Shown piece by piece: positions 41,062 through 50,328 of a DNA stretch of 64,000 nt. The first letter of the stretch is position 1, and each line of letters starts with the position of its first letter. Under the pieces are notes generated by a model, which was not told the DNA's origin, searched no databases, and worked only from the letters and a program-made list of their open reading frames with translations. The translations under genes and the position numbers were made by a program. This stretch comes from Paenibacillus sophorae (GTDB lineage Bacteria > Bacillota > Bacilli > Paenibacillales > Paenibacillaceae): assembly GCF_018966525.1 (NCBI RefSeq), contig NZ_CP076607.1, positions 3,286,001-3,350,000 of the forward strand. Direction: 5' to 3'.

Positions 41062-42354
41062 ATGGACGTTATTGTAAGGCCTACGCCGGTACTAAACGGG
41101 GAAATCGGAGCTTTGTCCTCCAAAAATTACACGACGCGCTATCTGCTGGTTGCCGCGCTGTCAGAAGGCACGAGTACGATCTATCATCCGGCGCACAGCG
41201 AGGACAGCGACGCTATACGCCGCTGTATCCGCGATCTGGGAGCGGAACTTACAGAGGACGACGAGAAGATCGTCATCAAAGGCTTCGGCCGCCGTCCCAT
41301 TGACGTCAAGGAGCTTAATGTAGGCAATGCCGGCGCGGTGCTGCGCTTCCTGATGGCGGTTGCCTCCCTGTGCCCAGAGGTGACCTTTGTGAATACATAC
41401 CCCGACTCGCTCGGCAAGCGTCCGCATGACGACCTGATCGACGCCCTCGGCCAGCTTGGAGTAGAGGTCCAGCATAATGAAGGCCGGCTGCCGATCACGA
41501 TCCGTGGCGGAAACCCCAAGGGAGGCCGCATCACTGTCTCCGGAGCCGTCAGCTCCCAGTATTTGAGCGCGCTGCTGTTCTTGACGCCGCTGCTTGAGGA
41601 AGACAGCGAGATCATTGTGCTGAACGATCTAAAATCGAAAGTGGTTGTAGGGCAGACGCTGGAGGTGCTGGAGCAGGCCGGAATCGTCATCCACGCAGCT
41701 GACGACTATATGTCGTTCAAGGTGCCGGGCGGGCAGTCCTATGAGGCCAAATCGTACACGGTGCAGGGTGATTATCCCGGTTCGGCAGCCGTGCTTGCGG
41801 CTGCGGCCGTAACGAAGTCCGACGTGAAGATCCAGCGTTTGGCTGAGCGCAGCCGGCAGGGGGAAAGAGCAATTATCGATGTGCTGCGTATGATGGAAGT
41901 ACCGCTCACCCATGAGAACGGAACGGTGCATGTGCAGGGGAACGGACGCCTGAAGGCCGTAGAATTCGACGGGGACGCGGCTACGGATGCCGTGCTCGCG
42001 ATGGTTGCCGCCGCCGTGTTTGCGGAGGGAACCTCCAGGTTTTATAATGTGGAGAATCTGCGATATAAGGAATGTGACCGCATCACCGATTATTTGGCGG
42101 AGCTGAGCAAGGCTGGGGCGAAGGTCGAAGAACGGCGGGACGAGATCATCGTTCATGGCATGCCGGAAGGCGTCGCCGGCGGCGTAACGATTAACGCGCA
42201 CTTCGACCATCGCGTCATTATGGCCTTAACGGTCGTCGGGCTTCGGGCAGCGAAGCCGCTGCTGATTAAGGATGCGCATCATGTCGCCAAATCATATCCG
42301 CAGTATTTTGACCATTTGCAGGCGCTCGGCGCGGATGTTGAGTGGGTAAAATAA
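41062..42354 (+). CDS. aroA: 3-phosphoshikimate 1-carboxyvinyltransferase (EPSP synthase)
   Basis: A 430-residue enzyme joining shikimate-3-phosphate and phosphoenolpyruvate, the sixth step to chorismate. The N-terminal domain has SSKNYTTRYLLVAALSEG, the PEP-loop NAGAVLRFL (GNAGT-type), and SSQYLSALLF; the C-terminal domain has GDYPGSAAVLA, RYKECDRI and HFDHRVIMAL. The loop reads GNAGAVLRF, so the Thr of the common GNAGTAMR form is Ala; class II enzymes are often glyphosate tolerant and have such changes, though this cannot be judged here. AAGGAGAA before ATG 41062. Confidence 0.95.
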   Translation: MDVIVRPTPVLNGEIGALSSKNYTTRYLLVAALSEGTSTIYHPAHSEDSDAIRRCIRDLGAELTEDDEKIVIKGFGRRPIDVKELNVGNAGAVLRFLMAVASLCPEVTFVNTYPDSLGKRPHDDLIDALGQLGVEVQHNEGRLPITIRGGNPKGGRITVSGAVSSQYLSALLFLTPLLEEDSEIIVLNDLKSKVVVGQTLEVLEQAGIVIHAADDYMSFKVPGGQSYEAKSYTVQGDYPGSAAVLAAAAVTKSDVKIQRLAERSRQGERAIIDVLRMMEVPLTHENGTVHVQGNGRLKAVEFDGDAATDAVLAMVAAAVFAEGTSRFYNVENLRYKECDRITDYLAELSKAGAKVEERRDEIIVHGMPEGVAGGVTINAHFDHRVIMALTVVGLRAAKPLLIKDAHHVAKSYPQYFDHLQALGADVEWVK

Positions 42355-42396
42355 GTGCGGTGCCGATAATTTCTGAGACAAAGGAGGCTGAAACCT

Positions 42397-42837
42397 ATGG
42401 CATTTGAGAATCCATCCAGGGAACAGATCGGGGACATCCTGGCCTCCGCCGGCAATATTGCCGTTGTGGGACTGTCCGACAAGAGTGACCGGACGTCCTA
42501 CATGGTCGCTTACGCCATGCAGCTCAAGGGCTACCGGATCATTCCGGTTAACCCGATGGTGAGCGGCGAGATCCTCGGGGAGAAGTGCTATCATTCGCTT
42601 GCGGAGATTCCGGAGCCGGTCGACATAGTGAATGTGTTCCGCCGCAGTGAGTTCTGCGCCGAGACGGCCCGCGAGGCTGCGGCTATCGGCGCCAAGGTGT
42701 TGTGGCTGCAGCAGGGGATTGTCAGTCAGGAAGCTGCGGAAATTGCCGCAGAGGCTGGCATGACGGCAATCATGGACCGCTGCATCAAGGTCGAGGAAGC
42801 GATAACGATGAATGGGCGGAACCGTAACGTAAAGTAA
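42397..42837 (+). CDS. CoA-binding domain protein
   Basis: A 146-residue protein of the small CoA-binding (YccU-like) family: NIAVVGLSDKSDRTSYMVA, GYRIIPVNP, VDIVNVFRR and LWLQQGIVSQEA. Rossmann-like fold binding CoA; the physiological role is unknown. AAAGGAGG precedes ATG 42397. About 40 nt after aroA, possibly cotranscribed; a terminator follows. Confidence 0.87.
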   Translation: MAFENPSREQIGDILASAGNIAVVGLSDKSDRTSYMVAYAMQLKGYRIIPVNPMVSGEILGEKCYHSLAEIPEPVDIVNVFRRSEFCAETAREAAAIGAKVLWLQQGIVSQEAAEIAAEAGMTAIMDRCIKVEEAITMNGRNRNVK

Positions 42838-42854
42838 GTGACAATATGCTAAAG

Positions 42855-42886
42855 AACGTCCTGACCGAAAGGGAAGGGCGTTTTTT
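42855..42886 (+). terminator. Intrinsic terminator
   Basis: AACGTCC (42855-42861) with GGGCGTT (42876-42882), inner CC-GAAA-GG, followed by T6. Confidence 0.7.
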
Positions 42887-43019
42887 GCGCGTATGTACCC
42901 ATGAACAAATAGACTCGGCATGGTATATTTTGGTAATATGAAAATGTACTAGCTTATTCTTTTGACAAAACGGAACACAGGCCGTACCATTCAATATAGT
43001 AAGAAAGGAGAGATACATC

Positions 43020-44903
43020 TTGAACTGGCTCGGATCATTGCAGCAGCTTGGGAGAGCCATCATGCTTCCCACTATGGTGCTGCCGGCGGCGGCCATTCTG
43101 CTCAGCCTGGGGAGCCTGCCATGGTCTGCCTGGGGGCTGGCTTCGGTTGCCGAAGTAGCGACCTATGCGGGTCAGGGGATTTTTTATTATATGCCTTATC
43201 TGTTTGCGGTCGGAGTCGCATGGGGATTATCCAATCAAGCCGGACCCGCGGGACTTGCGGCGCTTGCGGGAATGTTCACCTATGACCGGATTGTTATGAA
43301 ACTGGGAGACGGCGCACTGCAGCCCGCGACGCTGATCGGCATTCTGCTAGGAATTGTCGCCGGCATTGCCCATAACCGGTTAAAAAATATCAAGCTTCCA
43401 GAGGCGATCCAGTTTTTCGGAGGATCGCGTTTTGTTCTGCTCTTTATGGGAATGTTCTCCGCGCTGTTCGCCTGGGTCATGCTCGGCGTCTCGCCGCTGA
43501 TTCAGCATGGCCTTGAAGATCTGCTGCAATTCGTCGGCCGGACGGGAGGATTTGGGCTGTTTGTATACGGGGTATTGTACAGGGTGCTGACGGCCTTTGG
43601 GCTTCACCACATTTTGAACAACGTATTCTGGTTCCAACTGGGAACGTTTACGACGCCGGATGGCTCAGTTGTTCAGGGGGACCTTCCTCGTTTTTTTGCC
43701 GGCGATCCTACAGCGGGCAGCTTCATGGCGGGACTGTTTCCGATCATGATGTTCGCGCTTCCCGCCATTGCGTTTGCCATAATTCAGGAAGCCCGCGAAG
43801 ATTTGAAGCCCCAGATCAAAAAAACGTTTCTGCGGGCAGCGCTCGTCTGCTTCCTGACAGGCGTGTCCGAGCAGATCGAGTTCGCCTTTCTATTCGCCTC
43901 GCCTTATCTGTTCGCTCTACATACGATCATGTCCGGGCTCGCCATGGCGCTTACGTCCGCGCTTGGAATTTATCACGGCTTCTCCTATTCGGCAGGGGCC
44001 ATTGACTTCATATTGAACCTTCATTTGGCCCGGCGCGCCTGGCTGCTGATTCCGATCGGTCTGGTGTACGGAATGGTCTATTACCATCTGTTCCGCTGGG
44101 CGATCCGCCGATTTCAGATTCCGACGCCAGGGCGGGAGGAAGGCTCTGAGCTTGGCGATTGGGCCGGCAATATACCGTACCAGGCTCCGCTTATTTTGCA
44201 GGCGCTTGGCGGCAAGGAGAATGTTGTGCAGGTCCAGGCCTGCATTACCCGTTTGCGGCTTACGGTGTATAATGACCGCCAGATCGATACGGGCGCGCTT
44301 AAGAGCCTCGGCTCCGCCGGCATCATCAAATTGGGCGGGGGGAATGTACAGGTTGTCTTCGGCACTTACTCCGAGCTGATCCGCGAGGAAATCAACAAGC
44401 TGATGCTGCGCGATCTGCCGCAGGTGCTGTTCAACGCTCCCATGCAGGGCAAAATGCTGCCGATCGAAGAGGTGCCCGATCATATTTTTGCGCAAAAATT
44501 GGTCGGTGACGGGGTTGCTTTTATCCCGGAAAAGGGAGAGCTGGTCTCACCGGTATTCGGTAAAGTGATGCACATTTATCCCACGATGCATGCCATCGGC
44601 ATAGCCACGCCGGAAGGGCTGGAGGTGCTTATGCATATCGGTATCGATACGTCGCAGCTTAAAGGCCCATTCCAGTCGGATGTCAAAGAGGGGGATAGCG
44701 TTGAGCCCGGTCAGCTGTTGGTTAGGTTTGATTTGGACTATCTGAAGGAGCATGCCGCTTCGCTGGCCACCCCAATGGTTATTACCAATCCAGAACGCGT
44801 CAAATCCTGGAGCTACGCTCCGTTTAAAAATGTGAAAAAAGGACAGTCTTCGGTGATGTCTGTCGTATTGCACGAAAGCAATGTTGGAGGGGTAGAATCA
44901 TGA
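43020..44903 (+). CDS. PTS EIICBA, glucose/N-acetylglucosamine type (NagE-like)
   Basis: A 627-residue three-domain sugar permease, EIIC-EIIB-EIIA. TTG 43020 is preceded by AAAGGAGAG. EIIC: about residues 1-360, ten hydrophobic segments, with GFSYSAGAIDF and LTGVSEQIEF. EIIB: Cys408 in CITRLR. EIIA: His539 in LMHIGIDT. The domain order and the EIIC motifs (HHILNNVFWFQ) resemble E. coli NagE more than PtsG, so GlcNAc is the favoured substrate with glucose possible. Its stop overlaps ptsI by 4 nt (ATGA), so the two are an operon. No antiterminator RNA motif was recognised in 42,887-43,019. Confidence 0.93.
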   Translation: MNWLGSLQQLGRAIMLPTMVLPAAAILLSLGSLPWSAWGLASVAEVATYAGQGIFYYMPYLFAVGVAWGLSNQAGPAGLAALAGMFTYDRIVMKLGDGALQPATLIGILLGIVAGIAHNRLKNIKLPEAIQFFGGSRFVLLFMGMFSALFAWVMLGVSPLIQHGLEDLLQFVGRTGGFGLFVYGVLYRVLTAFGLHHILNNVFWFQLGTFTTPDGSVVQGDLPRFFAGDPTAGSFMAGLFPIMMFALPAIAFAIIQEAREDLKPQIKKTFLRAALVCFLTGVSEQIEFAFLFASPYLFALHTIMSGLAMALTSALGIYHGFSYSAGAIDFILNLHLARRAWLLIPIGLVYGMVYYHLFRWAIRRFQIPTPGREEGSELGDWAGNIPYQAPLILQALGGKENVVQVQACITRLRLTVYNDRQIDTGALKSLGSAGIIKLGGGNVQVVFGTYSELIREEINKLMLRDLPQVLFNAPMQGKMLPIEEVPDHIFAQKLVGDGVAFIPEKGELVSPVFGKVMHIYPTMHAIGIATPEGLEVLMHIGIDTSQLKGPFQSDVKEGDSVEPGQLLVRFDLDYLKEHAASLATPMVITNPERVKSWSYAPFKNVKKGQSSVMSVVLHESNVGGVES

Positions 44904-46651
44904 TAAAAGGTATAGGGGCCGCGGCGGGTGTTGCCATCGGAAAGGCCTTCGTTCTGCCGAACTGGGAATGGAGCATGCCGGAGACGCAGGTAAACCCGGT
45001 AGATCTGGCTAAAGAATTTGAGCGTTTGTATGAAGGGATTCGAACCTCCAAGGACGAGATTGAGTTTATTAAAAAAGAATTCAGAGAGGTTGTCGGTCCC
45101 GAGGAATCGAGCATTTTTGATGCTCATCTGGCAATTCTGGATGATCCGGTATTCATGAGCGAAATCCGCGGAATTATAGAGAGGCAGTACAAAGCGGCGG
45201 AGGTGGCAGTCAAAGAGGCGATCGATCACTTTGTGGCCATGTTCGACCTGCTGGACGACGAGTATATGAAGGAACGGGCCGTCGATATCAAGGATGTCGG
45301 CAACCGGCTGCTGAAGCATCTGCTTGGGGCGCCGGAGGTTACGCTGCCTTCGGATACAAAACCCTACATTCTGGTGGCGAAAGAGCTTTCCCCTTCTCAA
45401 CTGGCCCATCTAAATCCTAATTATGTACTTGGTATCATAACCATGATGGGGGGCAAAACGTCGCATTCCTCCATTATGGCGCGAGCGCTCGGCATTCCGC
45501 TTGTGGCCGGCCTGGAGAATAAGCTCCAAACCCCGATCCAGACCGGGGACTTCCTGATCATCGATGGGGATAACGGTAATCTTATCATGAACCCTGATAA
45601 AGCCACAGCCGAGCATTACAGCGTTGTGCGCGACAGACAGCGGGAGAAGAGGGAACAACTGGAGCTATTGTCCTCGGTAGAGGCAATGACCAAGGATAGA
45701 GTTAGGATGCGGCTCGCAAGCAATATCAGCTCCGTGAAGGAACTGGATATGGCTTTGAAATACGGAGCCGAGGGCGTCGGCTTGTTCCGGACGGAATTTC
45801 TGTATATGGACCGGAAGACGTTTCCGACCGAAGAGGAGCAGTACGAGGTATATAAGCTTGTGGCGGAGAAGGTTGGCGAGCATTCGGTTGTCATCCGCAC
45901 TCTGGATATCGGGGGAGACAAGCACCTGGACTATTTTCAGCTTCCGGAGGAACAAAATCCTTTCCTGGGCTACCGGGCCATCCGGATCTGCCTTGACCAG
46001 AAAGAGATGTTCAAGACGCAGTTGACGGCAATCCTTCGCGCAAGCGTCCATGGCAATATCAAAATGATGTTTCCGATGATCTCTTCGATTGAAGAGGTAA
46101 GAGAAGCCAAGGCCGTGCTCGAGGAAGTAAAACAGGATTTGGACCGCCAGGGAATTCCATACGACCGCAAGCTGCCGGTCGGCATTATGATTGAGGTGCC
46201 GGCCGCGGTAATGATCGCCGATTTTTTAGCGGAAGAGGTGGACTTTTTCAGCATTGGAACGAATGATTTGGTGCAGTATGTGCTTGCGGTTGACCGGATG
46301 AACGAGCAGATTGCGCATTTATACCATCCGTATCATCCGGCAGTGCTGCGTATGATCCGCACAACCGTGGAATCCGCGAAGGCAGCCGGCATTGGCGTCA
46401 GCGTCTGCGGTGAACTGGCCGGCGACGAGCGTTCTCTGCCGCTGTGGCTGGAACTGGGTGTCAACGACCTTAGCATGTCGCCGCAGGCGCTGCTGAGGGT
46501 CAAGCACCGGACACTGAATACGACGGCCTCCGAGGCAAGGGAAGTCGCCAAGCAATGCTTCCGGAACCGGGAAATTACGGAGAGCGAGAAGCAGCTCACT
46601 CAGTTTCTCGACAAACACATCATTCAGCATGTTATGAAGGGTGATGCTTAA
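44900..46651 (+). CDS. ptsI: PEP-protein phosphotransferase, PTS enzyme I
   Basis: A 583-residue general PTS enzyme that takes phosphate from PEP to HPr. Active-site His189 in GGKTSHSSIMAR, Arg and Glu of the PEP site in the TIM-barrel (EGVGLFRTEFLYM, IRTLDIGGDKHL, IMIEVPAAV, SIGTNDLVQY, CGELAG). Overlaps EIICBA. In many Firmicutes ptsH and ptsI are together; here HPr is not adjacent, so EIICBA directly precedes enzyme I. A terminator follows. Confidence 0.97.
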   Translation: MIKGIGAAAGVAIGKAFVLPNWEWSMPETQVNPVDLAKEFERLYEGIRTSKDEIEFIKKEFREVVGPEESSIFDAHLAILDDPVFMSEIRGIIERQYKAAEVAVKEAIDHFVAMFDLLDDEYMKERAVDIKDVGNRLLKHLLGAPEVTLPSDTKPYILVAKELSPSQLAHLNPNYVLGIITMMGGKTSHSSIMARALGIPLVAGLENKLQTPIQTGDFLIIDGDNGNLIMNPDKATAEHYSVVRDRQREKREQLELLSSVEAMTKDRVRMRLASNISSVKELDMALKYGAEGVGLFRTEFLYMDRKTFPTEEEQYEVYKLVAEKVGEHSVVIRTLDIGGDKHLDYFQLPEEQNPFLGYRAIRICLDQKEMFKTQLTAILRASVHGNIKMMFPMISSIEEVREAKAVLEEVKQDLDRQGIPYDRKLPVGIMIEVPAAVMIADFLAEEVDFFSIGTNDLVQYVLAVDRMNEQIAHLYHPYHPAVLRMIRTTVESAKAAGIGVSVCGELAGDERSLPLWLELGVNDLSMSPQALLRVKHRTLNTTASEAREVAKQCFRNREITESEKQLTQFLDKHIIQHVMKGDA

Positions 46652-46677
46652 CAATTGAAAATATAGATGAATGGGGG

Positions 46678-46702
46678 GTCCGGCAAGATTGCCGGACTTT
46701 TT
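46678..46702 (+). terminator. Intrinsic terminator after ptsI
   Basis: GTCCGGCA (46678-46685) with TGCCGGAC (46690-46697), short loop, T5. Confidence 0.82.
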
Positions 46703-46710
46703 ATTCGGAT

Positions 46711-47370
46711 TCATTCAACCAAGCCGAGGTGTATATAATCGTGAAATCCGGCAACGCCATCAACGGGCAGTCCGTGTTTCTTTTCATAATCTTTTAGCGC
46801 TATTTCGGTTGAGCTGTTGAACTTACCATTGCATTCACCATTGTAGAATCCTGCGCTTCGCAAACGGTATTGAATGATTTGAACGTCACCGCCGCTGTCT
46901 CCCTTTGCTAAACGTCTGGGATTGGCGCCCAGTTTACCAAGAACATGGCCCCTAAAGCTTATTTTAGTCCCCACCCGTACAAATTCGTATAACTCCTCAA
47001 CATCATGGTTATGCATTCGTATACAGCCATGACTGGCATTATGGCCTATAGAATAGGGTCTGTTTGTGCCGTGAATACCGTATGTTCCCCATGGTACGTT
47101 AAGTCCGATCCACCTGGTTCCAAACCCTTTCCCCCAATTTTTATATTTGTTAATTACGACATACTCGCCCACAGGCGACGGCGTTTCTGGTTTTCCAAGA
47201 GCGATGGGATACTTCTTTATAAGCTGATTGTTAGAATACAAGAAAAGTTGGTTCTTTAGAGGGTCAACCATTATAGATATCTTTTCTTGATTTTGAGAAG
47301 GATTTGCAGTGGTATTAGGATTTAAAATGATGAACAAATGAATAATTAAAAGCATCTTAGGCATGAACAT
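46711..47370 (-). CDS. L,D-transpeptidase (YkuD) with peptidoglycan-binding domain
   Basis: A 219-residue exported protein. Signal-peptide-like N-terminus (MFMPKMLLIIHLFIILNP). The YkuD domain spans about residues 30-140 with the catalytic motif SHGCIRM (Cys at about 116) and HGTNRPYSIG before it. A C-terminal peptidoglycan-binding domain (DVQIIQYRLRSAGFYNGECN) follows. It makes 3-3 cross-links or anchors proteins to the wall. It is clearly more AT-rich than its neighbours. GGAGGA precedes ATG 47370 by 10 nt. Confidence 0.88.
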   Translation of the reverse strand: MFMPKMLLIIHLFIILNPNTTANPSQNQEKISIMVDPLKNQLFLYSNNQLIKKYPIALGKPETPSPVGEYVVINKYKNWGKGFGTRWIGLNVPWGTYGIHGTNRPYSIGHNASHGCIRMHNHDVEELYEFVRVGTKISFRGHVLGKLGANPRRLAKGDSGGDVQIIQYRLRSAGFYNGECNGKFNSSTEIALKDYEKKHGLPVDGVAGFHDYIHLGLVE

Positions 47371-47572
47371 ACTCTAAAAATCCTCCATTCGATCATTTTA
47401 ATTTGTTGTTTGTAGGTAGTATGCCCTATCCCTGCATGACTAAATGCATTAGGAGGGGCTGCAAAGCAGATTCTCAACTTTATTCGGAAAATAAACAAAA
47501 CCGTTTGTGCCGCTGCGCAGTCTTTATCAGTAGCATAGAAATAGCAAAGTATCTATATAAAGGGGGGAGGGG

Positions 47573-48106
47573 ATGGACGTGGAGAGCCTGATAAAAGAAC
47601 AGACCGTCATCCTGTCGGATGAAGAGAGCTTCTTCGGGCTTGTGGCTGAGCACAAAAGAACGTTATATGGCATCGCCCACAGCTATCTCCGCAGTGAGGC
47701 GGATGCGCTTGAAATGGTGCAGGAGGCGACCTGCCGGGCTTGGATCAAACGCAGAAGCCTGAAGGATGAGGGGCGGTTCACCCCATGGCTTATCCGAATT
47801 CTAATCAACTGCTGCAACGATGAACTGAAGCGCAGAAAGCGGGTGATTCCCTCCGAAATCCAGGGCGGGGAGTCCGGGGTGATTGAAATGACGAGTGACC
47901 GCAAGCTGGACATGGAGCGGGCGCTGGATGCCGTGAAGCCGAAATACCGGCAGGTGCTTGTCCTGAAATATTACCGGGATATGACGCTGGCTGAAATCGC
48001 GGCAGTGCTGGAAAGACCGGAAGGGACCGTAAAGACGTGGCTGAACAAAGGCCTGAAGCAGCTGCGGGACAAAATGAAAGGAAAGGGAGATGACCGCTAT
48101 GTTTGA
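47573..48106 (+). CDS. ECF-type RNA polymerase sigma factor
   Basis: A 177-residue sigma-70 family protein. Region 2 is visible at about residues 20-85 (FFGLVAEHKRTLYGIAHSYL, DALEMVQEATCRAWI, FTPWLIRILINCCND), region 4 at about 118-170 (KPKYRQVLVLKYYRDMTLAEI, then ERPEGTVKTWLNKGLKQLR). There is no region 3, as in ECF factors. It overlaps the DUF4179 membrane protein by 17 nt, the normal sigma/anti-sigma arrangement. The regulon is unknown; a wall or envelope stress role is inferred from neighbours. I saw no clear autoregulatory AAC/CGT promoter in 47,371-47,572. Confidence 0.93.
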   Translation: MDVESLIKEQTVILSDEESFFGLVAEHKRTLYGIAHSYLRSEADALEMVQEATCRAWIKRRSLKDEGRFTPWLIRILINCCNDELKRRKRVIPSEIQGGESGVIEMTSDRKLDMERALDAVKPKYRQVLVLKYYRDMTLAEIAAVLERPEGTVKTWLNKGLKQLRDKMKGKGDDRYV

Positions 48107-49532
48107 ACGTGAAGAGAAACTGGCCCGGGACTATTTTCACGCTGCTGACCGGCAGTCGTCGCCGGTATCCGAGCAGAAGCTGGACGCAGCGATTCATGCC
48201 GGTATCGCCGAAGGGACCCGTAGAGGAAAGAACGTCCGTAGACGTTATGCTTTCACAACCGCCGTTATCCTGACCGTCGCCCTGCTGTTCATCATCTCAT
48301 GGCTGGGGGGACTCGGCGGTCAAAAGATTATCGCGGTTCAGCCCAAGAACTGGGGGGAGTTTGAAGCATACCGTTCAATCGCGGAGAACAATATCACTAT
48401 AAAAACGGCGCTGGACGCCGGACTGGTCATACCTCTCCACATTTCAACGCAGGAGAAAAACGGCTACAAAATTATCCTGGACGGCATGATCGCCGACCGG
48501 CGGGGCATGCTGCTGCTGTATACGTTCGAGAACCGGAGCGCGCAAAAGGCGACGGTCACCCGCTTTTCGTTGAAAGGCCCGTCGAATTTTTCTTCCACTT
48601 CCTATTGGAGCGGCGGCGACAGAAGCCCGGGGATTACCCATAATTACGTCCAGCTCACTTTGGAAGAAGGCCAGAAGCTGTCTGAACGGATCACGGCTGA
48701 AGTGATCGTAATACCGGATACTCCTGAGGCTCAACTTTCCAGCTCGAACAAATTCAGAACCTCGCTGACGACCGGTTTTACGGTGGATACCGCGGAGATT
48801 GAAAAGTCCGGCCGTGAGATCGATATCGGCGAAACAATGACGGTCGGCGGACAGCGGATTCATATCGAAAAAGCCTATATCGGACCGACAGGAATTTACT
48901 TGAATGCCGTATATGACGATCAGAATGCCAAACGAATATTCAGTGTGATTAAGCCGACGATTATGTCCGGAAAGGGAGAAAAGGAAACGGCGCTGGCTTC
49001 CTACATGACGTTGGATGTGAATACTCCGCTGCAGACGATGGTTTTCCACAACAATAATATGGATGCCAAAGGGCCGCTGAAGCTTACGATCAAGGGAATC
49101 CAGGCTTTGGACAAACCCGATCTGAAGCTTGTCATCGATACGGAGGCCCAAAAAATAATCAAGGCGCCTGACGACCGATTAACGCTATCCGACCGAAGCA
49201 CCGATATCAGGTTTACCGAAAGCAGTTCGGGGGTTGAGGGGAAGGGAAAGCCCGGTCAGCTTGTACTCCAATTAAGTACCAAGCCTACTCCGAACGACGA
49301 AATGACTCGCGTGTCATTTGATCTGGACGACAGCTTTACGGACGGCGAGGGAGTGAAGCATTCGATTAACCGGAACGAAGGAACGTATTGGGAATCCAGC
49401 GGCAATTCGGAGGGATGGACAGATACTGGTATTTACAATCTAGGGTCCGCCAAGCTTCCACAGCCGCTTACCTTTACGATTAGCAGCTACCCGAACCCTA
49501 TACTTGAGGAGAAAACCGTCCGAATTCGTTAA
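48090..49532 (+). CDS. DUF4179 membrane protein, probable anti-sigma factor
   Basis: A 480-residue protein overlapping the ECF sigma gene. Residues 1-50 are cytosolic and should bind the sigma factor, residues about 54-74 form one transmembrane segment (FTTAVILTVALLFIISWLGG), and the remaining about 405 residues are extracellular: a DUF4179-type domain (WGEFEAYRSIAENNITIKTA) followed by beta-rich domains resembling DUF5643. The size and single-pass topology fit an anti-sigma sensor. The signal is unknown. A terminator with long stem follows. Confidence 0.85.
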   Translation: MTAMFEREEKLARDYFHAADRQSSPVSEQKLDAAIHAGIAEGTRRGKNVRRRYAFTTAVILTVALLFIISWLGGLGGQKIIAVQPKNWGEFEAYRSIAENNITIKTALDAGLVIPLHISTQEKNGYKIILDGMIADRRGMLLLYTFENRSAQKATVTRFSLKGPSNFSSTSYWSGGDRSPGITHNYVQLTLEEGQKLSERITAEVIVIPDTPEAQLSSSNKFRTSLTTGFTVDTAEIEKSGREIDIGETMTVGGQRIHIEKAYIGPTGIYLNAVYDDQNAKRIFSVIKPTIMSGKGEKETALASYMTLDVNTPLQTMVFHNNNMDAKGPLKLTIKGIQALDKPDLKLVIDTEAQKIIKAPDDRLTLSDRSTDIRFTESSSGVEGKGKPGQLVLQLSTKPTPNDEMTRVSFDLDDSFTDGEGVKHSINRNEGTYWESSGNSEGWTDTGIYNLGSAKLPQPLTFTISSYPNPILEEKTVRIR

Positions 49533-49544
49533 TAATTATGCCAA

Positions 49545-49592
49545 AAAGCCGCCCCCCCACCCGCTTTACAAGCGCGGGCCCGAGGCGGCTTT
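49545..49592. terminator. Bidirectional terminator
   Basis: AAAGCCGCC (49545-49553) with GGCGGCTTT (49584-49592), loop includes GCGCGGGCCCG that can form an inner hairpin. It serves the anti-sigma gene (+) and the PfpI gene (-). Confidence 0.8.
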
Positions 49593-49599
49593 CTTTGGA

Positions 49600-50124
49600 T
49601 TATTTCCCGGCAAGAGCATCGCAGAACGCTTTGCCGTATGGCGGGAGATCGGGTGGACGGCGGGCGGAGACGATATGGCCGTCGACAACGACCGGCTCGT
49701 CCTTCCAGATGGCTCCGGCGTTCTCCATATCGTCCCGGATACCGGGGGTGGAGGTTACCGTAACGCCTTCCAGAATTTTGGCGGAAATCAGCACCCATCC
49801 GGCATGGCAGATTTGCCCGATCGGTTTCCCGGCTTCGTTGAAATCGCGGATGAGCTTCAGCACAGCGGGATAGCGTCGGATCTTATCCGGCGCCCAGCCG
49901 CCCGGAACCAAGATGCCATCGTAATCAGCCGTGTCCAGTTCATCCCAGGAGTATTCGGCGGTTGCCGGTACGCCATACTTGCCAATATATGTTTTGTTTT
50001 TTTCAAGCCCGGTTAGATGCACCTCTGCGCCTTCCTCCCTGACCCGGTATACCGGATACCAGAGCTCCAAATCTTCAAACTCATCGTCTACGAGCGCGAT
50101 AACTTTTTTTCCGGCCAGTCTCAA
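49600..50124 (-). CDS. DJ-1/PfpI family protein
   Basis: A 174-residue protein. TTG 50124 is preferred because AAGGGAG lies 10 nt upstream and yields the usual family size; an ATG at 50199 gives 199 residues but has no ribosome binding site. Fold markers: KKVIALVDDEFEDLELW, ILVPGGWAPD, the nucleophile Cys in IGQICHAGWVL, and VTSTPGIRDDMENAGA. Members are proteases, chaperones or glyoxalases; the exact activity cannot be set here. The CHA in place of CHG is common in this group. Confidence 0.83.
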   Translation of the reverse strand: MRLAGKKVIALVDDEFEDLELWYPVYRVREEGAEVHLTGLEKNKTYIGKYGVPATAEYSWDELDTADYDGILVPGGWAPDKIRRYPAVLKLIRDFNEAGKPIGQICHAGWVLISAKILEGVTVTSTPGIRDDMENAGAIWKDEPVVVDGHIVSARRPPDLPPYGKAFCDALAGK

Positions 50125-50328
50125 TTGGCTGCAGCTCCCTTCAAGAACGTAGTCCCGCTTATTGTAGCAAATATAAAATTTGAAGTCATCTGTGATCATG
50201 AATAAATTATCATATATGGTAAATTCATCATTTTATGCAAACGGGAAGGTTTTTTGCTCGGGGAAGCGAATATAGATTTAATATATCTTTTTCTAAATTT
50301 ATTTCAAATCTTTTTTTGAGGTGCAACT

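Noticed and set aside
47371..47572. ECF-type autoregulatory promoter upstream of the sigma factor gene
   Set aside because: AAC and CGT elements are present but their spacing (over 20 nt) does not fit the 16-17 nt expected.
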